Shown here piece by piece: positions 25,297-33,403 of a stretch of 50,603 bases of DNA. Each line of letters starts with the position of its first letter. The stretch's first letter is position 1. The position numbers were made by a program, and so were the translations under genes. The stretch is from contig JAEXMK010000114.1 of assembly GCA_023444445.1 (NCBI GenBank), positions 1 through 50,603 on the forward strand, written 5' to 3'. This DNA is from Pseudomonadota bacterium. GTDB lineage: Bacteria; Pseudomonadota; Alphaproteobacteria; Rhizobiales; Rhizobiaceae. The notes under the pieces were generated by a model that did no database searches, was not told where the DNA came from, and was given only the letters and a program-made list of their open reading frames with translations.

Positions 25297-26928
25297 ATGG
25301 TTTTGCCCGTTGCCGAACTGCCGGACGATGTTGATGCGCTGAAGGCGATGATCCAGGCAATGGCGCGCGAACATGCCGAAATCGCCCGCGGGAATGCAGC
25401 CCGATTGGATGCTGCGATGGCAGAGGTCGCCCGTCTGAAGACGGTGGAGGCGGCAGCCAATGAGCGGATCGCCAACCTGACGACGATCATGAACGTCCTG
25501 CAACGCACGCAGCATGGCACCCGGTCGGAGCGGCTGCGGCTTGCCGTGGATGACGAGCAGGTATCCTTTGCCTTCGAGGAGGTCGAGACGGGTCTTGCGG
25601 CGATCCAGAGCGAACTTGACCGCGCGAGCGGCGACAAGACGAAGCGTGCGCCGCGTCCGCGCAAGGGCTTTGCCGCGCATCTCGAACGCATCGAGGAGGT
25701 GATCGAGCCGGAAATCCCGGCCGAATATGCGGCCCTGGAGAAAGTTCTAATCGGCGAGGCTCGGTCCGAGCGCCTGGATGTCGTGCCGCCGAAGTTCCGG
25801 GTCATCGTGACGCGCCGCCCCAAATATGCCTTCCGGGGCCATGACGGCGTGATCCAGGCGCTGGCGCCAGCGCACATCATCGAAAGCGGCCTGCCGACGG
25901 AGCGGCTGCTCGCCTATATCGCCGTCTCCAAATATGCCGACGGTCTTCCGCTCTACCGGCAGGAGGCGATCTACCTGCGCGACGGCGTCGAGCTCAGCCG
26001 GAACCTGATGGCGCAATGGATGGGGCATCTGGGCTTCGAGCTTCAGATATGCGCCGATTATATCCTGGAGCGGGTCAAGGAGGGCGAAAGGATCTTTGCC
26101 GACGAAACGACCTTGCCCACCCTTGTCCCCGGCTCCGGGAAGGCCATGAAGGCCTGGCTCTGGGCTTACGCACGCGATGATCGGCCCTATGGCGGAACCT
26201 GCCCGCCGATGGTGGCCTATCGCTTCGAGGACAGCCGAGGCGGCGAGTGCGTGGCACGTCATCTCGCAGGGTTCAACGGTATCCTTCAGGTCGATGGATA
26301 TGGCGCCTATACGAGCCTTGCCAAAGCGCGCGCCAAGGCTGGCAGCAATGACACGATCCAGCTTGCCGGGTGCTGGGCGCATCTGAGGAGAAAGTTCTAC
26401 GACCTGCACATCGCCGGGGTATCACAGGCCGCGACGGATACGATCGTCACCATGAGTGCGCTGTGGAAGATCGAGGATGAGGTTCGCGGCCAGAATGCCG
26501 AGACCAGGGCGGCGCTGCGGCAGGAAAGGGCCACGCCCATTGTCACCGGCCTCTTCGACCTGTGGGAGAGCGAACTGTGTAAAGTCTCCGGCAAATCCAA
26601 AACCGCCGAGGCGATCCGCTATGGGCTCACCCGGCGCGAGGCGCTGGAGCGGTTCCTGGCCGATGGTCGCATCGAGATCGACTCCAACATTGTCGAGCGC
26701 GCAATCAGGCCCCAGACGATCACGAGGAAGAACAGTCTGTTCGCCGGAAGCGAGGGCGGTGGACGAACCTGGGCAACACTTGCCACGCTTCTTCAGACCT
26801 GCAAGATGAATGACGTCGATCCGCTTGCCTGGCTGGCTCAGACCCTAAGCCGCATCGCTCAAAGCTGGCCGGCCGCCGACATCGAAGCCCTGATGCCTTG
26901 GAACTTCACGCCCGATGCCATCGGCTGA
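25297..26928 (+). CDS. tnpC: IS66 transposase TnpC
   Basis: A 543-residue DDE transposase. An N-terminal leucine-zipper-like coiled coil (LPDDVDALKAMIQAMAREHAEIARGN) precedes a helix-rich region and the catalytic core. The DDE residues are likely D269 (RIFADETTLP), D333 (LQVDGYGAY) and E467 (IEIDSNIVERAIRP). The C-terminal IS66 tail NDVDPLAWLAQTLSRIA is present, so the protein looks intact. ATG at 25297 is chosen over an upstream TTG. It is intact, so the element could be mobile if a TnpB is supplied by another copy. Confidence 0.92.
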   Translation: MVLPVAELPDDVDALKAMIQAMAREHAEIARGNAARLDAAMAEVARLKTVEAAANERIANLTTIMNVLQRTQHGTRSERLRLAVDDEQVSFAFEEVETGLAAIQSELDRASGDKTKRAPRPRKGFAAHLERIEEVIEPEIPAEYAALEKVLIGEARSERLDVVPPKFRVIVTRRPKYAFRGHDGVIQALAPAHIIESGLPTERLLAYIAVSKYADGLPLYRQEAIYLRDGVELSRNLMAQWMGHLGFELQICADYILERVKEGERIFADETTLPTLVPGSGKAMKAWLWAYARDDRPYGGTCPPMVAYRFEDSRGGECVARHLAGFNGILQVDGYGAYTSLAKARAKAGSNDTIQLAGCWAHLRRKFYDLHIAGVSQAATDTIVTMSALWKIEDEVRGQNAETRAALRQERATPIVTGLFDLWESELCKVSGKSKTAEAIRYGLTRREALERFLADGRIEIDSNIVERAIRPQTITRKNSLFAGSEGGGRTWATLATLLQTCKMNDVDPLAWLAQTLSRIAQSWPAADIEALMPWNFTPDAIG

Positions 26929-26936
26929 CCGCTTAC

Positions 26937-26944
26937 AGTGTGTG
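26937..26944. repeat. Right target-site duplication of the IS66 element
   Basis: AGTGTGTG, identical to 24389-24396 and directly following the right inverted repeat. Confidence 0.9.
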
Positions 26945-26973
26945 GTGAAACGGGGAAATACCACACCCACCTT

Positions 26974-26982
26974 GTGACTCAC
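26974..26982. promoter_or_regulatory. Small palindrome in the BREX leader (candidate operator)
   Basis: GTGA-C-TCAC is a 9-bp palindrome 77 bp upstream of the HTH gene, in the 114-bp leader between the IS66 duplication and the operon. TATATG at 27012-27017 could serve as a -10 box, but no convincing -35 accompanies it. The palindrome could be bound by the HTH protein encoded next; this is inference. Confidence 0.2.
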
Positions 26983-27058
26983 TTCACGTTTTCCTTGCTG
27001 AATGTTGCCAATATATGCCAAGAAGGCACAACGAAACCACAAGGGCCTTGGCCGTAGT

Positions 27059-27277
27059 ATGATTGAACCGTCCAACGAAATCCTCACACTTGAGGAAGTC
27101 GCCGCCTATCTGAAAGCTGGCCGGCGCACGGTCTATCGCTTGGCGGCCAATGGGCAGATTCCCGCGTTTAAATTGGGCGGTACATGGCGCTTCCACCGCG
27201 CCGAATTGGATCGGTGGATCGCGGCGCAAATAGCCAGCCAAGAAGAAAAGCCCAAGCCGGACGAGGGGAAGCAATGA
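27059..27277 (+). CDS. HTH_17 (excisionase/MerR-like) DNA-binding protein, first gene of the BREX operon
   Basis: A 72-residue single-domain winged helix: ILTLEEVAAYLKAGRRTVYRLAANGQIPAFKLGGTWRFHRAELDRWIA. This is the classic HTH_17 pattern shared by recombination directionality factors and small regulators. ATG at 27059 is preferred, although the frame continues upstream to 27002. Its stop overlaps the brxF start by ATGA, tying it to the defence operon rather than to ICE excision. The likely role is operon regulation or a DNA-binding BREX subunit; an excisionase role cannot be excluded from the fold alone. Confidence 0.8.
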   Translation: MIEPSNEILTLEEVAAYLKAGRRTVYRLAANGQIPAFKLGGTWRFHRAELDRWIAAQIASQEEKPKPDEGKQ

Positions 27278-27771
27278 CCCATGCGTTCTCACTATCGGCA
27301 GAGATGGCCCACCTTCCTGCGCTTGAACGGCTCATCGGGGAAATCAACTCACTCCAGAGCAAGCTAATCCTGCTCGTCGGCAGCAGCGGCAAAACGCGCC
27401 TGCTGCGCGCTTTGGCGCGACGGTTGAGTGCTAAGCCTCTCAATCTTGGTGTGACGCTGGGGCGTCGCTTGGCTGTCACGCCCGTCTCAGATCGCAGCTT
27501 CTCGACGAACGAGCTGCTCCGCGAAATCACCTATTACGTGGACGGTGACGCTCCGCTGCTGCTCGACAACCTCGAAGTGCTCTTTGAGCCTAGTCTGAAG
27601 GTCAATCCACTCAACGTCATCAAACTGCTGGCGCACTCACGCCCGGTCATAGCGGTATGGCCAGGTGAAATGAGAAACGATCGACTGATTTACGCCCGCA
27701 TGGGACATCCCGAACACCGCGACTACAGCCGCGACGGCATCGTCGTTTTTGAAACGGCGCAACGCCAATAA
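27274..27771 (+). CDS. brxF: BrxF, BREX type 3 P-loop protein
   Basis: A 165-residue small ATPase. The P-loop VGSSGKTRLLRALA lies at residues 35-48, followed by a putative Walker B hydrophobic strand APLLLDNLEVLF near 91-102. Its size, position directly upstream of a very large BrxC ATPase, and single P-loop domain match BrxF, a signature of BREX type 3 (Goldfarb et al. 2015 classification). It is cytoplasmic, and its biochemical role is not established. It overlaps the HTH gene by ATGA and precedes brxC by 21 bp. Confidence 0.85.
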   Translation: MTHAFSLSAEMAHLPALERLIGEINSLQSKLILLVGSSGKTRLLRALARRLSAKPLNLGVTLGRRLAVTPVSDRSFSTNELLREITYYVDGDAPLLLDNLEVLFEPSLKVNPLNVIKLLAHSRPVIAVWPGEMRNDRLIYARMGHPEHRDYSRDGIVVFETAQRQ

Positions 27772-27792
27772 GTGGACTGGAAGGTCAGGAAT

Positions 27793-30700
27793 ATGAAGTA
27801 CAAAGATCTCATTCAGTTCGAGCAGATCGAGTCGGTTGTTCAACTGCTCGACGCCGACCGTCCCGACGAAGCCAAGAAACTCGTTTCGACATTTGTCATC
27901 TCCGATGACATGGCCGAACGCATTGCCAAACTCATGGTGCCGCAGCTCGGCTTCGACGAATCTGTCGATCACAAGGGCGTGCTCATCGTTGGCAACTACG
28001 GCACCGGTAAATCGCACCTGATGTCGGTGCTATCACTGGTGGCCGAAGATGCAGCCTATGCGCAGATGATCCGACACCCCAAAGTGGTGGATGCTGTCGC
28101 GTCCATCGCGGGGCGCTTCAAGGTGCTGCGCATCGAAGTTGGTGGCCTTGAAATGCCGCTGCGCCAGATCATCACCCAGCAGATCGAACGCTTCCTCAAG
28201 AAACTCGACATCGATTTCACCTTCCCGAGCGCCGATCAGGAACTGAACAATAAAGACTCCTTCGAGGAGATGATGGCTGCGTTCGGCGAAAAGTTCCCGG
28301 ATCAGGGGCTTTTGCTCGTGGTGGACGAGTTCCTTGAATACCTGCAATCACGTCGCGATCACGAACTGGTGCTTGACCTGGCCATCCTGCGTCAGATCGG
28401 CGAAGTTGCCAAACATTTGAAATTCCGCTTCGTTGCGGGTGTGCAGGAAGCCATCTTTGATAGTGGTCGGTTCCAGCACGTCGCTGACAGCATCCGCCGC
28501 GTCAACGAACGCTTCACGCAAATCCTGATCGACCGCCAGGACGTGAGCTTCGTTGTATCTGCGCGCCTGCTCAAGAAGTCCGCCGACCAGCAGAATAAAA
28601 TTCGCGAATACCTGAAGCCTTTCGCCAAGTTCTACGGATCGATGAACGAGCGTATGGACGAGTATGTGCGGCTATTCCCGGTTCATCCGGATTATCTCAA
28701 AACCTTCGAGCAGATTCACTTCACCGAGAAACGTGGTGCGCTCAAAACCATCGAAGCCGCGATGCAGGCCATTCTCGATCAGAACGTTCCCACTGATCGG
28801 CCGCAACTGATCGCCTATGAAAGCTTCTGGAATACGGTCAAGAGCAACCAGGTGCTGCGCGCCGATCCCAACATCAAGGAAGTCTTGCGCGTATCTGAAG
28901 TTCTGGAATCTCGCATCCAGCAGGCATTCACGCGACCGACCTACAAGCCGATGGCGCTGCGCGTTATCAACGGCTTGGCTGTGCATCGCCTGACCACCGG
29001 CGGCGACATCCACGTCCCGATTGGTCCCACCGCCGCAGAGTTGCGCGATTCCTTGTGCCTGTTCCAGCCCGGTGTCGGGGATATGCCCGGCGAACCGGCC
29101 GAGAACCTACTGTCTATGGTGCAAACCGTGATGCGCGAGGTGCTGAAGACCGTTAACGGCCAATTCATCTCCAAAGCTGCCGACACGGAGCAGTATTACC
29201 TCGATCTCAAAAAAGACGTCGACTACGATGCACAGATCGATAAGCGCGCCGAAGCATTGTCAGACGACGCTCTCGACCGCGCCTATTACAGCGCCATCAA
29301 AGTGCTGATGGAGTGCAGCGACGATCTTCGCTACCCCGGCTTCCAGATCTGGCAATATCAGATCGAATGGCAGGAACACCGCGTAGAACGCCTCGGTTAT
29401 CTTTTGTTCGGAGGTCCCAACGACCGTCCGACCGCGCAGCCCGAGCGTGACTTCTACATCTACTTCATTCAGCCATTCGACAAAGGCCAGCGTACCTACT
29501 CACAACAGCCGGATGAAGTGTTCTTGCGCTTGAAGGCGCTGGACGAGGATTACAGGCGCTATCTTTCCCAATATGCCGCCTCGCTCGACCTCAGTTCCAC
29601 GGCCAGTGGGGGCGCAAAGGCTGTCTATCAGTCTAAAGCGCAGGATGCTTTGCGCGCCATGAGCAAGTGGCTGCAAGAAAAGCAGCTGACCGCGTTTGAA
29701 GTCACATATCAGGGCAAGGCCAAAACGCTGCAAGACTGGGCCAAAGGTGTGTCACTGCGGGACCGCGCGCGCTTGGGGCCTGACGAGAGGATCAACTTCC
29801 GCGACATTGTGAACATCGTCTCGGGCCTCGTTTTGTCCCAGCACTTCACTGACATCGCGCCCGAATATCCCAAGTTTCCGGTGCTCGTCACCGAGGCCAA
29901 CCGAAAATCCCTGATTGCCAGTACGCTGCGCGCGCTGGCGGGCGGCACGCGCACCAAGGATGCTGCGGCGGTGCTTGATGCGCTGGAAGTGCTCGACGGC
30001 GAGCGTATTGACCCGGCAGGCTCCCGTTACGCCCAGGAGGTGCTGAACCGCCTCAAGGCCAAAGGCCATGGCCAGGTGCTGAACCGAAACGAACTTATCA
30101 CCGGCGCGACCGATGTGGAGTATTTCTCCCCGGTCAAGCACAGGCTTGAGCCTGATCTGCTGGTTGTGGTGCTGGGCGTACTGGCCTATTCGGGCGACAC
30201 CGTGCTCGCGATCACTGGCGACAAAATCGACTCTGGCAAGCTCTCCTTGCTGGCCGAGCGCTCGCTCGATGAACTCAAGCAATTCAAGCACATCGAGGCA
30301 CCCAAGGAAATCAACCTCGCGATTCTGCGTGCGCTGTTCGAGTTGCTCGATCTGCCATCCGGCCTGGCCCAGAAGGCCAGCCAAGGCGATAGCGAACCAG
30401 TCATCGCATTGCAGGAAAGGATCAGTGCCCTAGTGCCGCGCGTGCTCAAGGCGGGCTCCGATCTCCAGCAGGGCAAGCTCGCCTTCTGGGGCCAGAACCT
30501 GCTGCGCGAGCAAGAAGCCAAGGATTGGTATGCGCGGCTGGATGCCCTCAAAAAATTCACGGAATCTTTGTCGCCCTATAACACCGTCGGCAAGCTCAAA
30601 AACCTGCGTACCACGCAGGAAGAAATCGACATCCAGAAGAAGAATCTGGACGTGCTCGCCGGCGTCGAGCGCTTGTTGGAATTGGTCGGAGAATTGGGCG

Positions 30701-31533
30701 GCGCCGCATCCTATCTGTCGCAGGCGGAGATGATCTTGCAGCCCGGCCACGACTGGGTGAGGCAGGCCGAAGCCGCACGCAAAGCTCTGTTCGATAAGCT
30801 GGCAGAGGACCGCACGGCAGAACGCGCCGCTGCCATCCTCAGCGAAGGTCGCCAGACTCTCGCTGGGCTCAAAAAGGATTACGTCACCGCCTATATCGCC
30901 AGCCACAGCAAGGCGCGGCTCGGCGTCGCCGAAGAGAAGACACGTAATGCGCTGCGCCGGGACGACCGCTTGTTGTCGTTGCGCGTGCTCGCAGGCGTCT
31001 CGCTGATGCCAACCAGTCAGCTCACCGGCTTCGAGGACGCGCTTAACGGCCTGAAAAGCTGCTCCGCGCTGGACGAGCCGACGCTGCTCAGAACGCCAGT
31101 ATGCCCCCACTGCCAGTTCCGGCCGTCCGCCGAGCAGCTCGAACTGCTGCCAGCCGCCAGTCGCCTTAACAAGCTGGACGATGATCTCGACCAGTTGCAG
31201 GCTAACTGGCAGCAGACATTGCTGGAGAATCTGGAAGACCCCTTCACACAGGACAGTCTAGGTCTGCTGCCGCCCGTATCGAAGGCGCTAATCGATGCCT
31301 TCCTCGCCGTGCGCAAGCTGCCGGAGCCCGTTACAGCCGAGTTCGCCAACGCTGTGCAGGAAGCTCTGTCGGGGTTGGAAAAGATCACGGTCAAAGCCGA
31401 CGAACTGCGTCAGGCCCTGCTGCAAGGAGGCTCGCCCGCCACGCCGGATGAACTTCGCAAACGGTTCGACGCGCTCATCAGCGAGCGGGGCAAGGGCAAG
31501 GACGCCACCAAGCTCCGGTTCGTGATCGAGTGA
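27793..31533 (+). CDS. brxC: BrxC, large BREX P-loop ATPase (DUF6079-type)
   Basis: A 1246-residue ATPase, one of the two proteins common to all BREX systems with PglZ. Walker A GNYGTGKSH is at 67-75, preceded by HKGVLIV. Walker B LLLVVDEFLEYL is at about 173-184, and VSARLL follows near 256. The long C-terminal part is mostly helical and contains a lone CPHCQ near 1100. ATG at 27793 has AGGTCAGGA in front; a GTG at 27772 would add seven residues. Size and position next to brxF match type 3 BrxC. Role: an AAA+-like motor in phage DNA sensing, with the mechanism unresolved. Confidence 0.9.
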   Translation: MKYKDLIQFEQIESVVQLLDADRPDEAKKLVSTFVISDDMAERIAKLMVPQLGFDESVDHKGVLIVGNYGTGKSHLMSVLSLVAEDAAYAQMIRHPKVVDAVASIAGRFKVLRIEVGGLEMPLRQIITQQIERFLKKLDIDFTFPSADQELNNKDSFEEMMAAFGEKFPDQGLLLVVDEFLEYLQSRRDHELVLDLAILRQIGEVAKHLKFRFVAGVQEAIFDSGRFQHVADSIRRVNERFTQILIDRQDVSFVVSARLLKKSADQQNKIREYLKPFAKFYGSMNERMDEYVRLFPVHPDYLKTFEQIHFTEKRGALKTIEAAMQAILDQNVPTDRPQLIAYESFWNTVKSNQVLRADPNIKEVLRVSEVLESRIQQAFTRPTYKPMALRVINGLAVHRLTTGGDIHVPIGPTAAELRDSLCLFQPGVGDMPGEPAENLLSMVQTVMREVLKTVNGQFISKAADTEQYYLDLKKDVDYDAQIDKRAEALSDDALDRAYYSAIKVLMECSDDLRYPGFQIWQYQIEWQEHRVERLGYLLFGGPNDRPTAQPERDFYIYFIQPFDKGQRTYSQQPDEVFLRLKALDEDYRRYLSQYAASLDLSSTASGGAKAVYQSKAQDALRAMSKWLQEKQLTAFEVTYQGKAKTLQDWAKGVSLRDRARLGPDERINFRDIVNIVSGLVLSQHFTDIAPEYPKFPVLVTEANRKSLIASTLRALAGGTRTKDAAAVLDALEVLDGERIDPAGSRYAQEVLNRLKAKGHGQVLNRNELITGATDVEYFSPVKHRLEPDLLVVVLGVLAYSGDTVLAITGDKIDSGKLSLLAERSLDELKQFKHIEAPKEINLAILRALFELLDLPSGLAQKASQGDSEPVIALQERISALVPRVLKAGSDLQQGKLAFWGQNLLREQEAKDWYARLDALKKFTESLSPYNTVGKLKNLRTTQEEIDIQKKNLDVLAGVERLLELVGELGGAASYLSQAEMILQPGHDWVRQAEAARKALFDKLAEDRTAERAAAILSEGRQTLAGLKKDYVTAYIASHSKARLGVAEEKTRNALRRDDRLLSLRVLAGVSLMPTSQLTGFEDALNGLKSCSALDEPTLLRTPVCPHCQFRPSAEQLELLPAASRLNKLDDDLDQLQANWQQTLLENLEDPFTQDSLGLLPPVSKALIDAFLAVRKLPEPVTAEFANAVQEALSGLEKITVKADELRQALLQGGSPATPDELRKRFDALISERGKGKDATKLRFVIE

Positions 31534-31537
31534 CGTC

Positions 31538-33403
31538 ATGACCAAAGACGACCTCATCACCGCGCTCCAATCCATCGAATGGAACGACATCGAATTTAAG
31601 GAAGCGGCCTGGGCTGTACCCAAGGACGCGCTTTCGACTGTCAGCGCCTTTGCCAACACGGAGGGTGGGCATCTGGTGTTTGGCGTTAAGCAGACCAACG
31701 GCACATTTACCGTCACGGGCGTGACCGACGCCGATCAGATGCAGAACACCTTCCTAGGCCAGGTACGCGATACCAACAAGGTCAGCGTTCTCCTGCCTGT
31801 TGAGCCGAAAAAGCACGACTTACCGGAAGGCATTGTGCTGGCGTTCTACATCCCTGAAGCCTCACGGCAGCAGAAACCTGTCTATATCGATGGGAATCCG
31901 AAAAAGGCTTATATCCGCCGTGGCGGTCGTGACGATACCTGCACGGGCGACGAGCTGCTGCGCTACATCCGCGACGCATCTACTACCCGATACGATGCCG
32001 AAACACTGGACGTCGATATTAGCCGGTGTTTCGATGAAGCCTCTGTGCGTTGGTATCGTACGCGCTTTGCCGCCAGCAACCCCGGCAAAGACACTGCTGC
32101 CGATGACACCACGTTCCTGCGGAACTGGGGTTTTCTGGTCGAACAAGGCGGCGTGTTGCGCCCCACCCGCGCCGCCATTCTGGTGCTTGGCAGTGGTGAA
32201 TACGTCCGGCAGGTGCTGCCGCGGATGGTCACGGACGTGCAACTCTATCGCAACGCCAGCACCGAGTATGACTCCACGGTCCGCTGGGCCGATCGCCTCA
32301 CCGTCGAGGACAACCTCCTTAAGGCGTGGCAGGCCATCGTGGAGTTCTACTTCCGGCACAGCGAGCGCCCCTTCGCCGTGGACGCCGCCACCCTGCGGCG
32401 CGACGACGATCCGCCCGACTACATCTCCTTCCGCGAAGCCGCCATCAATCTGCTGATCCACCAGGACTTTGGCGACACCACCCGTGTGCCGGTCATCCGC
32501 TTCTTCCGCGACCAGACCGAGTTGTTCAATCCCGGTGATGCCTTCGCCTCGCGCGAGCAACTGCTCGATCCCGGTGACAAGGAGGTTCGCAACCCCAGTA
32601 TCGTGAACGCCTTCCGCCGCATCGGCCTGTCCGATCAGGGCGGCACTGGCGTGCGCGCCATCTTCGACGGCTGGCGCAAGTTAGGCTATCTGCCGCCTCA
32701 GATCGAGAACCATAGGGCCGAAAAAAGCTTCCGCCTGCGCCTGTGCAAGGTTAAACTCATCACCGAAGCCCAACTTCTGGCGCAGGCGAGCCTGGGTGCG
32801 CACCTATCCGAGCATGAGGCGGCAGTGTTTGCCTTCCTTCTGCGCAGCGGCCAGGTCGATGTGGCTGACATTAAGGCGCTGACTGGTCTCACCGGCGCGC
32901 AGGCACTGGATTTGGCGCGGCGCCTCACTGTCCAAGTGCTGACGGAACCGCTCGGCGAAGCGGCCCACACTTGGCGTCTGGTGCCTCACTTGCGCACCCG
33001 CTTCGCCGTCGATGCCGCCGCAAATGCCACGGGAGATCAACCGGCTGGCGCGGAAACGGTGGCCGCAGACACTACCGAACAAGTCACCGAACAAGTTGCG
33101 CCGGAACAGGCCGGACTTGATCGGTCACTTGATCAGTTGACGGAAGTGCAGTGGCGTATCGTCGGCTACGCCGATGTCCCGCGCTCGCTGGCCGAACTGA
33201 TGGCCCACGCCGGCTATCGCCAGCGCCCGCACTTCGTTGCCACGCATATGGACCCACTCCTGACCGGCGGCGTACTGCGCCCAACCATCCCGGATAAGCC
33301 GCGCTCGTCGCGGCAACGCTACGTGCTCACAGAAACGGGCATCCAACTCAAGCTACTGCGCGAACAGGCGCTGGCCAAGCCGGACGAAGACGATGGATAT
33401 TGA
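31538..33403 (+). CDS. AlbA_2/RecG-like ATP-binding protein inserted in the BREX operon
   Basis: A 621-residue protein. The N-terminal AlbA_2 (Schlafen-type) domain is seen in WNDIEFKEAAWAVPKDALSTVSAFANTEGGHLVFGV (15-50) and KKAYIRRGG near 121-129. A HATPase_c_4-like segment follows, with an N-box-like FREAAINLLIHQDFG (298-312) and NPSIVNAFRRIGLSDQGGTGVRAIF around 352-376. The C-terminal third looks like two winged helices (from LSEHEAAVFAFLLRSGQVDVADIKALTG, and the final 90 residues). Annotated relatives are often called RecG-like, but no helicase motifs are present. It is not one of the six core BREX-3 genes. It starts 4 bp after brxC and overlaps the next gene by 11 bp. Confidence 0.8.
   Translation: MTKDDLITALQSIEWNDIEFKEAAWAVPKDALSTVSAFANTEGGHLVFGVKQTNGTFTVTGVTDADQMQNTFLGQVRDTNKVSVLLPVEPKKHDLPEGIVLAFYIPEASRQQKPVYIDGNPKKAYIRRGGRDDTCTGDELLRYIRDASTTRYDAETLDVDISRCFDEASVRWYRTRFAASNPGKDTAADDTTFLRNWGFLVEQGGVLRPTRAAILVLGSGEYVRQVLPRMVTDVQLYRNASTEYDSTVRWADRLTVEDNLLKAWQAIVEFYFRHSERPFAVDAATLRRDDDPPDYISFREAAINLLIHQDFGDTTRVPVIRFFRDQTELFNPGDAFASREQLLDPGDKEVRNPSIVNAFRRIGLSDQGGTGVRAIFDGWRKLGYLPPQIENHRAEKSFRLRLCKVKLITEAQLLAQASLGAHLSEHEAAVFAFLLRSGQVDVADIKALTGLTGAQALDLARRLTVQVLTEPLGEAAHTWRLVPHLRTRFAVDAAANATGDQPAGAETVAADTTEQVTEQVAPEQAGLDRSLDQLTEVQWRIVGYADVPRSLAELMAHAGYRQRPHFVATHMDPLLTGGVLRPTIPDKPRSSRQRYVLTETGIQLKLLREQALAKPDEDDGY

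Larger units (their letters stand above)
24397..26936 (+). mobile_element. IS66-family insertion sequence, complete length (2540 bp)
   Basis: Both ends are visible. The left end is GTAAGCGGGTAGGC (24397-24410); the right end, read inward, is GTAAGCGGTCAGCC (complement of 26923-26936). Both begin with the GTAAGCGG typical of IS66. An exact 8-bp duplication flanks the element. Inside are tnpA, tnpB (frameshifted) and tnpC in the normal order. The insertion lies 22 bp behind the IS3 remnant's stop and 123 bp before the first BREX-operon gene. Intact termini and duplication suggest a fairly recent insertion. Confidence 0.95.
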
